Of a stretch of DNA of 64,000 nucleotides, positions 21,202 through 32,868 are shown piece after piece (positions within the stretch are counted from its first letter, which is position 1; the number at the start of each line of letters is the position of its first letter). This DNA comes from Pictodentalium vernedei (taxonomy: Eukaryota; Mollusca; Scaphopoda; Dentaliida; Dentaliidae). The DNA is taken from assembly GCA_031216915.1 (NCBI GenBank), contig CM062293.1:147444285-147508284 (forward strand). Reading direction: 5' to 3'. The notes beneath the pieces were generated by a model, which was not told the DNA's origin, did no database searches, and saw only the letters and a list, made by a program, of their open reading frames with translations. The position numbers and the translations under genes are program-made.

Positions 21202-23893
21202 TGAAAGTGTCAATGACACTGTAGCTTAACTTGTGTGTTGTGTTTGATGAAAAAGGATAATGTTCAATGTTTATGAAAGGATTATGAAAAAGAACAAGAA
21301 ATGTGATAATTGGGAATATGTTCATTTCTGTTCCCTGTATGCTATGTTTTTGATAAAAATAATATGAGGTGTACACTGTACTAAAGAGCTGAGGGGTGGG
21401 GTTAATATGACCTCACAGTTAATGTATGTGGCCCTCACAGTTAATGTATATAAACAAAAGTTATCAAGTTACAGTGAAATTATTCCAAAACGAGTCATCC
21501 TATCAGGTTACATTGAAATCCCTTCATAAATATGGCCTGTAGACTTTGCTAAAAGTTTTCGGGCTTCGGGCCCCTGTAGCCGTCAAGTTTCCCAATTATG
21601 TCCAAAGGGGACGTTCTCATCTAGACATTATATGAAGTCAACCTTCCAAATTACAATGAAATCCCTTCATAAATATGACCTGTAGACTGTGCTAAAGGTT
21701 TTGGGGCTTTGGCTCGGGCAGCCATCATGGTTGAATGATCGCAACCAAAAGGGGACATTCTCATCTGGGCATCATCTGGAGTGATCCTACAAAGTTACAA
21801 TGAAATCCCTTCATAAATATGACCTGCAGACTGTGCTCAAGGTTTTCGGGCTTCAAGCCCCTGAAGCCGTCACAGTTGACTAATCACGAACAAAAGGGGA
21901 CGTCATCATCTAGGCATTATATGGAGTCAAACTAACAGGTTACAATGAAATCCTTCCATAAATATGACCTATAGACTATGCTAAAGGTTTTGGGGTTTTG
22001 GGCTCGGGCAGCTATCAAGGCTGAATGACCGCGACCAAAAGGGGATGCTCTGATCTAGACATTATTTGGAGTCATCTTACCAAGGTATAATGAAATCCCT
22101 TCATAAATATCACCTGTAGACTGTGCTAAAGGTTTTCGGGCTTCAGGCCCCTGTAGCCCTCACAGTTGCCTAAAGGTGTCCAAAAGGGGCTGTTCTCATC
22201 TAGACATTATATGAAGTCAACCTACCAAGTTACAATGAAATCCCTTCATAAATATGAACTGAAGACTGTGCTAAAGGTTTTCGGGCTTTGGCCTCGGGCA
22301 GCCATCAGGGTTGAATGATTGCAACCAAAAGGGGACATTCTCATCTGGGCATCATCTGGAGTGATCCTACGAAGTTACAAAGAAATCCCTTCATAAATAT
22401 GACCTGTAGACTGTGCTCAAGATTTTCAGGCTTCGGGCACCTGTAGCCATCACAGTTGACCAATCAGGACCAAAAGAGGATGTCATCATCTAGGCATTAT
22501 ATGGAGTCAACGTAACAAGTTACAATGAAATCCTTCCATAAATACGACCTATAGACTATACTAAAGGTTTTAAAAGGGGACGTTCTCATCTAGACATTAT
22601 TTGGAGTCATCCTGCCAAGCGACAATGAAATCCCTTCATAATTATGACCTGTAGACTGTTCTAAAGGTTCTCGGGCTTCGGGCCCATGTAGCCATCACAG
22701 TTGCCCAATCATATCCAAAAGGGGACGTTCTCATCTAGACATTATATGAAGTCAACCTTCCAAGTTACAATGAAATCCCTTCATAAATATGACCAGTAGA
22801 CTGTGCTAAAGGTTTTCAGGTTTCGGGCTCGGGCAGCCATCATGGTTGAATGATCGCAACCAAAGGGGACAATCTCATCTGGGCATCGTCTGGAGTGATC
22901 CTGCAAAGTTACAATGAAATCCCTTCATAAATATGACCTGTAGACTGTGCTCAAGGTTTTCAGGCTTTGGGCACTTGTAGCCATCAAGTTGACCAATCAC
23001 GACCAAAAGGGGCATTATATGGAGTCAACCTAACAGGTTACAATGAAATCCTTCCATAAATATGACCTTTTGCCTATGCTAAAGGTTTTGGGCTCGGGCA
23101 CCCATCAAGGCTGAATGATTGCGACCAAAAGGGGACGTTCTCATCTGGACATTATTTGGAGTCATCCTACCAAGTTACAATGAAATCCCTTCATAAATAT
23201 GACCTGCAGACTGTGCTAAAGGTTTTCGGGCTTCGGGCCCCTGTAGCCGTCACAATTGCGCAATCACATCCAAAAGGGGACTTCCTCATCTAGACATTAT
23301 ATGATGTCAACCCACCAAGTTACAATGAAATTCCTCAATAAATATGACCTGTAGACTGTGCTAAAGGTTTTGGGGTTTTGGGCTAGGGCAGTCGTCACAG
23401 TTGGCAGATCATGCCCAAAAGGGGAAATTCTCATCTAGACATCATAAGGAGTCATCCTACCAAGTTACAATGAAATCCACCCATATTAAACATGACCTGC
23501 AGACTGTGCTAAAAGTTTTTTGGTTTCGGGCTTGGGCAGCCATCACGGTTGATAGATCATGCCCAAAAGGGGACGTTCTCATCTAGGCATTATACAGAGG
23601 CATCCTACCAAGTTACAATGAAATCCCTTCATAAATATGACCTGTAGACTGTGCTAATGGTTTTCAGGTTTTGGGCTCGCGCAGCCATACCGGTTGACCC
23701 ATCGTGACCAAAAGGGGACGTTCTCATCTGGACATGACCCCAAACCTGCATATGAAATTTCGTGGCGATCAGACAAGAACTGCGGGGTGTAACTCGTGCT
23801 AAAGGAAAAGTGAACAGAGTCACTTCAACAGACTAACAGACTTCCGCACGCGTGATGGCAATAGCTTATCTTGACTTTGTCAAGTTAAGCTAA
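21202..23893 (+). mobile_element. Helitron-like element with about 145-bp array
   Basis: Left end TGAAAGTGTCAATGACACTG, where AGTGTC/GACACT is a hairpin, followed by AGCTTAACTTG. The right end is a hairpin TAGCTTATCTTGAC-TTT-GTCAAGTTAAGCTA (about 23864-23892) finishing CTAA. The insertion lies between A 21201 and T 23894 of a MITE, so ends and target fit Helitron rules except 5' TG instead of TC. The interior is one long tandem array and no protein is encoded. Confidence 0.75.
21465..23760. repeat. About 145-bp tandem array, about 16 units, higher-order pattern
   Basis: AATCCCTTCATAAATATGAC recurs every ~140-147 bp. Units alternate between a GGGCCCCTGTAGCC type and a GGGCTCGGGCAGCC type, so multi-unit blocks repeat. 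One unit near 22531-22632 is shortened. Confidence 0.8.
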
Positions 23894-23913
23894 TAACATT
23901 TCCTGAATAAGTA

Positions 23914-24278
23914 TTTATTTATTTATTGATGTTTAAGGTCATATATTTATGCACAACGGCTAATCATGACCGTGACAGTTTTTACGGGTGGAGGAAGCCG
24001 GAGTACCCGGAGAGAACCACCGAGCAACGACGAGCAGCTGCCAGCTCCCCAACATCGTAACTCCGCACTGCAGCACAGGCAGGGTTAGATTGGTTGAAGA
24101 CATGCGTACCATCGACGTGCAGTACGCCTTAGTACACGGCGTCATCGTGCCCCCACGCGGGCAATGGAGATGAAGTGTCTTGCCCAAGGACACAAAGCGG
24201 TTGCCGCAGGTGGGATTCGAACCGAGGACCTCTCGGCTTGCAGCCTGCACCTCTACCTACTGAGCCACCGCGCTCCCC
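23914..24278 (-). mobile_element. SINE, tRNA-type head I, tail A
   Basis: A perfect 13-bp duplication TCCTGAATAAGTA (23901-23913, 24279-24291) bounds it. On the minus strand the head GGGAGCGCGGTGGCTCAGTA ... GGTTCGAATCCC has tRNA A- and B-box sequences. The common body follows, then tail A with ATTTATTTAT (plus strand). It is full length and well preserved. Confidence 0.9.
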
Positions 24279-24537
24279 TCCTGAATAAGTAAACATTTTC
24301 ATTGTTTGCCTCAGAAACATAGCTTATGACCCTCATTGTAACAAACTTAATGAGTTTGTTCCAATGAGGGGCCATAAGCTATGATTTCAAGGCAAAAGTT
24401 TAAAAATAATAAAACTGTGTGGCATTTTTTGTAAACAGTGATGGACTGTTTCGTCATTACATTGGGTAAAAAGTTAAATTACACATTATGTGACGAAAAG
24501 AATCTCATATTCATCACAATTTGATAGGAAATTTCTA

Positions 24538-24901
24538 TTTATTTATTTATTGATGTTTAAGGTCACATATTTATGCACAATGGCTAATCATGACCGTGAC
24601 AGTTTTACGGGTGGAGGAAGCTGGAGTACCCGGAGAGAACCACTGAGCAACGACGAGCAGCTGCCAGCTCCCCAACATCGTAACTCCGCACTGCCACACA
24701 GGCAGGGTTAGATTGTTTGAAGACATGCGTACCATCGACGTGCAGTACGCCTTAGTACATGGTGTCATCGTGCCCCCACGCGGGCAATGGAGATAAACTG
24801 CCTTGCATAAGGACACAACGCGGTTGCCGCAGGTGGGATTCGAACCGAGGACCTCTCAGCTTGCAGCCTGCACCTCCACCTACTGAGCCACCGCACTCCC
24901 C
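24538..24901 (-). mobile_element. SINE, tRNA-type head I, tail A
   Basis: A perfect 12-bp duplication AGGAAATTTCTA (24526-24537, 24902-24913) bounds it. It is nearly identical to the copy at 23914-24278, so the two are young relative to other copies. Confidence 0.9.
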
Positions 24902-24913
24902 AGGAAATTTCTA

Positions 24914-25828
24914 AACCTCTGAGCCTCAGTAAACCACGGCTGGCTCAGATCAATTTTAGTGAACTCGGTACAGAAATTTCATATGAAATCACGACTCATT
25001 AGAGATCCTCTATTAACCTACAGTACAGATGCTGTGGACTGGTAGAAATCCATGTGTGGGCAGTGATGTCCAAGCATGCATTTACTGGATAATAAAATCA
25101 TCATCAGCAAAATTTTCATTAATTAAATTTTTGATGATTATTCCTATAATTAGTGCTTGGAATCTAATATTATTTCATCTGTGGAAATATTGCCCACCTG
25201 TGGAAAGTGACCAGTCGACATCGGCTGTACTGTATCATGAGAACAGATATTGAAAAATTTTTGATAAACATTTCCTGCTATCTTAATAGGTACAAATATA
25301 GCATATAAATTACTGTTTTTCAATTTGTCTTCTAAACATGAGAGAGAGAAACCTAGAAATCTCATTAGAATCTTGTCAGGACATACTGCAGGGGGATTCT
25401 CCAGTCTCCATAATTGCATTCGGAAATTCAGTTCTCAAAAATATTCACAACAAAATCGGAAATTAATCTGCAACTGTAATCCAATAAATTTCACAACACT
25501 AAATAATTAAAACCACATTCAGTTCATTTCTCATTTCTATATAGTGCAGAAAAGGTCATACAGTAGTCAAAAAAAGAAAAATTAATGCGAAAGTGAATAC
25601 TAAAGCAAAACAGAATAGCTGAATGCATGCAATTGTTACAAATTAATCGGAAGTATACAGAATTTGTGAAACATGTTTGTTGAAGACAAAAAGCTAAATT
25701 CCATCTGATAAAAAAATAATTTCCATCTAATACATGTATTGATATTATCACTGGAAAAACTAAAAGTACATGTTGGTGTGACCTGGTGGCCAATAAGATG
25801 AAAGATTTCTAGTTTTCTCGAGTCTGTT
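24914..25828. other. Unassigned sequence
   Basis: AT-rich with scattered short ORFs on both strands; no domain, repeat or hairpin recognised. Confidence 0.45.
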
Positions 25829-26072
25829 GAAACTTTACCTAATGAATGGGCAACATCCAACATATACATTACAAATTGAGCTGTTGAAAAAATGTTTTTC
25901 CATAAAACCATATCCTGTGACACCTCAATGAAATAAGTGTGTCAAGCTCATTCCAGATGAATCTATTGAGGGGGTCACAAGATGAGCTTTTGCTGTAGTC
26001 TTTTAAAAAATTTGAAGAAAAAAATATGAAAGTAAGAAATTCTTTTTTGAGTGTGGTGGATATCGGGGTTAA
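25829..26072. mobile_element. Degenerate TTAA MITE, family A
   Basis: AACTTTACCTAATG at the left, the CATAAAACCATATCCTGTGA core with GCTCATTCC, and TTAA at 26069-26072. The arms are only partly complementary, so it is old. Confidence 0.55.
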
Positions 26073-26315
26073 CCTTTTCCCCACCATGATCAGACAACAT
26101 CACTTGAGTAAACTGGAATAACTAAATATCTCCATTTTTGGCCTCAAAAACATACCTTATGATTCTGCATTGGAATGGGCTCATTAAGCTCATTCCAATG
26201 AAGGGTCAAATGCTATGTTTTGTGGCAAAAATTAATAATATATCAAAATTTGATTGGTGATTTTATGAATAGTGCTGACCGGATATAGCCATTATGTCAG
26301 GTAAATGGTGAATAC
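26069..26315. mobile_element. TTAA MITE, family A, sharing TTAA with its neighbour
   Basis: Begins TTAACCTTTTCCCC at the TTAA that ends the previous MITE. The core is TTGGAATGGGCTCATTAAGC with mirrored GCTCATTCCAATGAAG, and the end is near CAGGTAAATGGTGAA. Confidence 0.6.
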
Positions 26316-26409
26316 ATGTATATTTGGGTAGGAATTTCATAACCCCCAGTGTTCCAGCAGAAACCCACACTCCCCCTCCCCATACCATTCACAATACATC
26401 TTTTGACCA

Positions 26410-28930
26410 CATATAATAAACAAGGGTTCGCATCGCCGATGCAGGGTCGCATTTTCGTGGCTAATGCAACAGTAGCTATGAACTAAAAAGCATCAGAGTA
26501 CCTTTTCTAAATAACTAATTTGCAAAAAATGATTAAGTCAGCCCAATAATTCTGCTGCCGTATTTCCGACTGAGCCCATTTTCGAACTCGATCTAAATAA
26601 TTTTCCTGGAAACCCATTTAATAAAAAAAAAAATGCAGATAGGATCACCGATCCAATGTCCAGTTGTGACAGCACTTAAGTGGGTTTAATCATTATCAAC
26701 TTATCGTCCAGAAACCAGTTGTTTACAATTTACTATATGAAGAGTCATTGTGACCTTGACCTTTGACCTAGTGATTCCAAAATAAATAGGGCTCTTTCTT
26801 GCACCAATGCCAACCTACCTATGAAGTTTCATGAATGTGGGTGGAACCATTATCAAGTTATCATCCAGAAACCAAGTGTTTACGATTTATTATGTTCAAG
26901 GTCACTGTGACCTTGATCTATGATGTAGCGAGTCCAAAATAAATAGGGGTATTCAACTCACCTAGGCCAACCTACCTATGAAGTTTCATGAATGTGGGTC
27001 AAACCATTATCAAGTTATGCGGAAACCAATTGTTTACGATTTACTATGTTGAAGGTCACAGTGACCTTGACCTTTCACCTAGAGAATCCAAAATAAATAG
27101 TGTTCTTCCTCTCAAGAAGGCAACCCTACATATGAAGTTTCATAAATGTGGGTTGAACCATAGTCAAGTTATCATCAGGAAACAATTGTTTATGATTTAC
27201 TATGTTCAAGGTTACTGTGACCTTGACCTTTGACCTAGGGAGTCCAAAATAAATAGGGTTCTTCCTCTCACTGATGCCAACCTATATATGAAGTTTCATG
27301 AATGTGGGTCAAATCATTATCAAGTTATCATCTGGAAACCAATTGTTTACAGATTTACTATGTTGAAGGCCACTGTGACCTTGACCTTTCACCTAGCAAG
27401 TCCAAAATAAATAGGGTATGTCCTCTCACTGATGCCAACCTACCTATGAAGTTTCATGAACATGGGTCAAACCATTAACAAGTTTTCATCCGGAAACCAA
27501 GTGTTTTGATTTACTATGTTCAGAGTCACTGTGACCTTGACCTTTGACCTAGCCAGTCCAAAATAAATAGAGTTCTTCCTCTCATGAATGCCAACCTACA
27601 TATGAAGTTTCATGAATGTGGGTTCAACCATAGTCAAGTTATCATCCGGAAACCAATTGTTTATGATTCAGTATGTTCAAGGTCACTGTGACCTTCATCA
27701 TTGACCTAGTGAGCCCAAAATAAATAGAGTTCTTCCTCTCACCGAGGCCAACTTACCTATGAAGTTTCATGAATGTGGGTCGCACCATTATCAAGTTATC
27801 ATCTGGAAACCAATTGCTTACGCCCGCCCGTCTGCCATTCATCAAACTATAAGTCGAGTTTCACTTCGTCACAACTCGACTAAAAAGCAAATCGATTAAC
27901 CTTTGTTCAAGTTAAGGAGCTATCAAGCACAAACTTTTGCAAAAAATGACAAAGTCAGCCCAATAATTCTGCTGCCACATATTTCAGGCCGAGCCCATTT
28001 TTTGAAGTGGATCAAGAAAATGTTCCTGGAAATCCAAATGAATTGGATCGGTTGATGTTTGTTCAAGTTATCATAATATCGAGCACAAAATTCGTAAAAA
28101 ATGAACCAAGTCAGCCCAATAATTTTGCTGTCATACAATGGACCAAGCCCATTTTCAAACTTGATTGAGATAATCTTCTTAGAAAACCATATAACAAAAA
28201 TGAATCGAATCAGTTGACGTTTGTTTAAGTTATCACGCTATCAAGCACAAAATTTGCAAAAAATTACCAAGTCAGCCCAATAATTCTGCTGCTGTACTTT
28301 GGACCAAGCCCAATTTTGAACTCAATCAAGACACTGTACCTTGAAACCAATGTGTCAAATATCAGTCAAATCGGTAGACGTTTGTTGAAGTTATTGCGCT
28401 ACCAAGCTCAAAATTAGTCAATTTTAACAAAGTCATAACTCTTGTGAAAACTGTACACTAGACAGAGCCCATTTTTGAACTCAATCAAGACATTGTTCCT
28501 TGAAACCCATGTGCCAAATATCAGGCAAATCAGTTGAAGTTTGTTGAAGTTATTGCGCTATCAAGCTCAAAATTAGGCGATTTTAACAAAGGACCATAAC
28601 TCTTGTGAAAACCGTACATTAGACAGAGCCCATTTTTTAACTCGATCAAGACATTGTTCCTTAAGACCCATGTGCTAAATATTACTCAAATCGGTTAATG
28701 TTTGGTGAAGTTATTGTGCGATCAAGCTCAAAATTACCAGTAGTCGATTTTAACAAAGGCCATAACTCTTGTATAAAAGGATGGACATGCCCTATTTTGC
28801 GCCATAAGGTGTTGAACATGGATATCAAGTCACATACCAAATATTATCAAAATCCATCCTGGAACAACTAAGTTATAAGCAAAAAGGGCCGACCGACCAC
28901 TGACCCTCGCCATACCAATAGTCAGGGTTT
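26410..28930. repeat. Outer tandem-array element (about 155-159 bp unit), split
   Basis: 26410-26633 and 27894-28930 carry units marked by AGTCAGCCCAATAATTCTGC (27951, 28110, 28269). They grade into GGCCATAACTCTTGTG-type units and end near GACCGACCACTGACCCTCGC. The element at 26634-27893 sits inside it. Confidence 0.6.
26634..27893 (+). mobile_element. Helitron-like element with 157-bp array, 7 units (nested)
   Basis: The left part holds TCCAGTTGTGACAGCAC; the right end is a hairpin GTCGAGTTTCACTTCGTCAC...AACTCGAC finishing CTAA. The core units carry TGACCTTGACC at 26751, 26908, 27062, 27218, 27376, 27532 and 27689. A second copy is at 38988-40411. Both lie in A-rich targets inside other arrays. 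Confidence 0.7.
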
Positions 28931-29424
28931 TTTTTTAAAACTTGATTAAAAATACTACATGTATATATCTTTGACCATCCACTTTTTGAGGCAGGCCTTA
29001 ACAACAATAGAATTGTGTATCTTTGACCATTCTCTAAGTTAGAAAGCCCTATCCCAACCCACCCCTACCAGCCCCTCTCCCACCTTTCAGAAGATCTTGA
29101 CCTCAGTCTGAAGATATAAGTTAGTGAGCTTCCATCAAAATTTTCATGTCAAAATGATCATTTACCCACATACAAACTCACCAGTTCCAACTGCCAGTCC
29201 CCAATACTCATTGCTTGAGGTACCTGAATATTTCCAGCTTCAAGTCAATTAAAACAAGCCATTACTAGAAAATAGAATATGTGTTTTCATTTTTTGAATT
29301 CAGTTAAAAAAATTGCTTTCCATGATCCATTCAAATGAGGGTGATAGGCTGAGTTTAAATGGTTTTTGAGAATATTACTGGCTGGTTTTGGCCATTATGT
29401 TGGTTGCTATAGATGAGATTTACA
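28931..29424. other. Unassigned sequence
   Basis: AT-rich; no recognisable gene or element. A family A-like fragment (GGCTGGTTTTGGCCATTATG) is visible near 29382-29400. Confidence 0.4.
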
Positions 29425-29635
29425 TTAACCCCCTGCACACTGATGTCAAAAAATCCAGATTTGAAGTAGCCATTTTCCCATAATGCAACTGGGAATTTAA
29501 CCAATTCAATCTTGTTTGACAGAGCTCAATGAGCTCTGTCAAACAAGACTGAATTGGTTAAATTTCTAGTTGCATTATGGGAAATATTTGCACCCTGAAT
29601 TTTAGATATTTCGACATCAGTGTGCAGGGGGTTAA
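29425..29635. mobile_element. TTAA palindromic MITE, family B
   Basis: TTAA at both ends with CCCCCTGCACACTGA / TCAGTGTGCAGGGGG. The inner arms around CAGAGCTCAATGAGCTCTG are almost perfectly complementary for more than 40 bp. No coding capacity. Confidence 0.8.
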
Positions 29636-30597
29636 GGTTGTATGGTACACAAGTTAATTACTTGCGTTAATAATGAAATTTTTTTATAACCAGAAAGTGT
29701 GACCAAGCAGGGATGGCAGAGCCGGGGGACTGGGGGCACATGCCTCCCCCCCCTTCCCACACACACTTTTTTCACCAATTATACATGTAGATACCCGAAC
29801 AGCATTTTCCAACATAACGTACGCAACCCCTATGGTCACTACACATCACCTATACATATATGACCAGACTGATTTTCAAGATTTTAATGAATAAAAATAG
29901 AAAGCTCCAAATGGAATGTAATATTTCAAAGGATGGTTTCAAAGTTATGATTAGCCCTTTGAACCCGAGAGGCTGCTTTTCCTACCCATGAGCATGATAT
30001 TTTATAAATTCATTAGAAAGTGAATGTGGGGAAGACTGCACATTGAAAATATTAATTGGTCTACCCACAAATAATGAATATGGCCTCTTCCAATTGCTGC
30101 CATTGAATTGATATGGAGGATACCACCAGGGTTCTAAGGGTTAAGTAAAAACAAAACAAAATAAATACGCTGAGGTTAGTGTCTTAAATGGGGTGGGTTC
30201 AAGGGTGAGGGGTAGTGTATATAAATTTATGTATTTTGCATGAATACACTACTCCACCACTCGAAGAAAAATTATTTTCCATCCTTCATCCTTGCGGTAC
30301 CCAGAATGGTGTGACCCCCCTTTTTTGGAGCTTCCGCCACCTCTGTGACTAACCCAGTGCAATGCACAGGATTAGTCACACTTTCTAGTTCTAAAACATT
30401 ATTAACTGCCATATCACACACTACATGAAAATCTACACCTACTGATGGTGTGCAAGGCACAGGGTTTAATTGTATAATAGAGATGATCTAATAAACAGAA
30501 AGAAAAGTCAGAATTCCAAGAATGAAAACATTCCATTTCCAATTATTAGCTTGTTTTTAGATTTTTCGAATAAATGTTCATGGTTAACTGTTAAATG
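29636..30597. other. Unassigned, with a small hairpin
   Basis: A fold-back TGTGACTAA...TTAGTCACA sits at 30340-30382. A 62-codon minus-strand ORF at 30272-30460 overlaps it and is not convincing. Nothing else is recognised. Confidence 0.4.
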
Positions 30598-30847
30598 TTA
30601 ACTGATTGGGTGCTGAAAGCCCATTTTTGGGCTTTATTCTGAAGTGCATGTGCCACAACTTAAAGCCATCACATGCTGTCGATTTGCTTCTTATCATCTT
30701 TGAAGTAAAATTATTTAATCTGTATGGTTTTGCCTTGGCACTATTTATGGGGGAGTGCCTGTAGGCACTCTCCCATAAATTGTAACAAGGCAAGGACATG
30801 TGAACAAATCTGGACAACCAAAAATAATTCAGCATTCTACCAGTTAA
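30598..30847. mobile_element. TTAA palindromic MITE, family C
   Basis: TTAA at both ends, CTGATTGGGTGCT / ATTCTACCAG arms, and a central palindrome GAGTGCCTGTAGGCACTC. The outer arms carry the AAGCCCATTTTTGGGCTT block typical of this family here (also near 57490). Confidence 0.7.
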
Positions 30848-30881
30848 CTGATCAGTTTTATCATATAACTGAACTGCATTC

Positions 30882-31718
30882 TATGGAAAGCCATTGTAAC
30901 ATGCCTTCTGCAAAATGCTTTTTGCGAAATGCAAAATGCTTTTGGCCAAAATAGCAAAACGTAAATGCATTTTTCTGTTTGCGAATTGCTTTTTGCAAAA
31001 TGCTTTTTGTGAAATACGAAATGCTTTTTTGCTAAATGGAAAATGTTTTTTGCTAAAATGTGAAATGCTTTTTTGCCAATATGAAGACAAAAAATGTTTT
31101 AGTTTAAACAACAATGTTTTATTTTATACAATGCAAGATCCGATTTTGAAACTATTTTTATGTTTTTAATTCAACAAAATCTAACAGGTATTTTACTTTT
31201 TTAAATAGAAGAGGAATAATCTCATGTTCTGTTCTAATTTTGGATTAAGTTAATATAAAAAGAATGAATTCTGTAAAATTAAACATGTTTAGGTCTAGAC
31301 CAATTTAATTCTAACTTGGACGAAAAAGTCGTGATTTATTCGTTTTCTTATTATCATATCATGACCTACGCTGCTACTTTTGAAATGTATACAAATGGAC
31401 AATTCGGAAAATGGATTTAGCAAAAGGCATTTTGTTAATTGGAAAAAATGCATTTCGCAAAAAGTATTTTGCATTTCACACTTTTAATGTGTTTTGCTAT
31501 TCGTATCTCCTTAAAATGCATTTTACTACTCACATTTTGTTGTTAGCAAAAAGCACAAAGCAATTCGTATTTTCAATTCCATAATTAGAATATCTGAAAG
31601 GAAGGCACTAATTGGTTGTTCCGGAAAAGCTATTTGTGATAGGTCAATGTAAGCAAAAAGAATTTCGCATTTCACAAAAAGCATTTCCCAAAAAGAATGT
31701 CACAAACGGCTTTCCATA
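30882..31718. mobile_element. TIR element with GCATTTTGC-rich interior
   Basis: The ends are TATGGAAAGCC(A)TTGTAACA and its inverse TGTCACAAACGGCTTTCCAT. A GCATTC duplication lies on both sides (30876-30881, 31719-31724). About 200 bp at each end consist of variants of GCAAAATGCTTTTTGC, in opposite orientation at the two ends. The family is unassigned; no transposase. Confidence 0.6.
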
Positions 31719-31724
31719 GCATTC

Positions 31725-32009
31725 TGCACTTGTAATCATTTCATATATTTCAGCTAATTACTAATTCATATAACCTCATGTAAATTTCATTGTCTATCAG
31801 AAAGTCACGCAAACTGGTTGGCTGGCCTACATATTATGATCAAAAAGATCAAGCGATTTCATTGGTTAATCTATGTACTACTAGGTCGAATTAACATGTG
31901 TGTAAATAGAACTATTTCAAAAGAAAAACAAGCCACAATGCCTGGTTTTCCACCAAATTCAAAAGTAAACATTGGCGATGCTGGTAGTCTGAGAAGAGCG
32001 ATGGTAATA
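31725..32009. other. Unassigned sequence
   Basis: Contains an open stretch ending ...GDAGSLRRAM next to the SINE at 32010, and another short open stretch after it (32408-32508). They are in different frames and show no known domain, so I do not call an exon. Confidence 0.3.
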
Positions 32010-32395
32010 TTTATTTATTAGGGTTTCACAACATTTTAACAGCCAGGTTCATATTATGATGGTGACAGCTTTACGGGTGGAGGAAGCCGGAGTACTTGGA
32101 GAGAACCATGAGCAACAACGAGCAGCTGTCAGCTCTCCAACATCGTAACTCTGAACCACGGCACCTGTAGGGTTAGATTGGTTGAAGACACGCACACCAT
32201 TGACGTGCAGTATGCCTTAATACACAGCATCATCGTGCCCCCATGTAGGCAGTCATGGTTAAGTGCCTTGCCCAAGGACACAAATGTGGGGGCACGAATC
32301 AGTCGCTGAAATGGTCACCCATCCAACTACTAACCGCACTTGACGTTGCTTAACTTCGGTGATCAGACGTGAACCAGTTACCACGATGCCACCAT
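32010..32395 (-). mobile_element. SINE, 5S rRNA-type head, tail B
   Basis: A 12-bp perfect duplication GCGATGGTAATA (31998-32009, 32396-32407) bounds it. On the minus strand the 5S-type head (GTTAAGCAACGTCAAGTGCG, GGATGGGTGACC) precedes the common body. Tail B follows (plus strand ATTTATTTATTAGGGTTTCA). Confidence 0.88.
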
Positions 32396-32567
32396 GCGAT
32401 GGTAATAAGAAAGATATCAGTGTTTATGAAGTGAATATTGATGGGATTGACGTTACTACAGTTTTGCTAGCCGATCATCTGACTCTGATCTGTGAACTTG
32501 CAGTTCAGTAGTCAATGGTTGTGAAAGGTGTCGGTGGCATCTCTCTTTGATATTGAAATTCCCTTCT

Positions 32568-32817
32568 TTAACCCTTTACCTAACATGAAAAACACACAAC
32601 ACTTGCAAAAAAAATTCTTGAATAACTCATTTTTTTCATTTTTTGTCTCAAAAACATAGGTCATGACCCCTCATTGGAACGAGCTCAATGAGCTTGTTCC
32701 AACGAGGGGTCATAACCTGTGTTTTTGAGACAAAAAAGGAAAAAATAATGAAAATTAATTGAAGATTTCTTAGAATAGCACTGACCGGTTTTGGCCGTTA
32801 CGATAGGTAAAGTTTAA
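32568..32817. mobile_element. TTAA palindromic MITE, family A
   Basis: TTAA on both sides, CCCTTTACCTAACA / GATAGGTAAAGT ends. Core arms around GTCATGACCCCTCATTGGAA and its complement meet at GAGCTCAATGAGC. Confidence 0.8.
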
Positions 32818-32868
32818 CCCTTATGGATTTCGTTTTAGTCCCCAAATTGTTCTATTGGCAGATATATA

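Larger units (their letters stand above)
21159..24477. mobile_element. TTAA MITE, family A, split by two later insertions
   Basis: Segments 21159-21201, 23894-23913 and 24279-24477 join to give a family A MITE: TTAAC.GTTTACC start, GCAGACAACTGCAAAAAAA, the palindromic GACCCTCATTG core, and a GGGTAAAAAGTTAA end. A Helitron-like element (21202-23893) and a SINE (23914-24278) were inserted into it. Confidence 0.75.

Noticed and set aside
24180..24278. tRNA gene on the minus strand
   Set aside because: A- and B-box sequences are present, but it is the head of a SINE with target duplications, and it does not keep a full cloverleaf or a discriminator/terminator of a real tRNA.
23988..24816. Repeated ORFs (for example MRTIDVQYALVHG) in several places on both strands
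   Set aside because: They are the SINE body translated; the same peptide appears wherever the SINE is, including truncated copies.
26751..27700. Regularly spaced repeats resembling a CRISPR array
   Set aside because: Whole ~157-bp units are repeated with no unique spacers and gradual divergence, in a eukaryotic transposon context.
30272..30460. Minus-strand ORF of 62 codons that looks protein-like (…TNPVHCTGLVTEV…)
   Set aside because: It overlaps a fold-back (TGTGACTAA...TTAGTCACA), has no recognised domain and has no convincing splice context. It could be a lost transposon exon, but I cannot support a gene.
31818..32510. Possible host exon split by the SINE at 32010
   Set aside because: Open stretches on the two sides of the SINE are in different frames when joined, are short, and show no known family.
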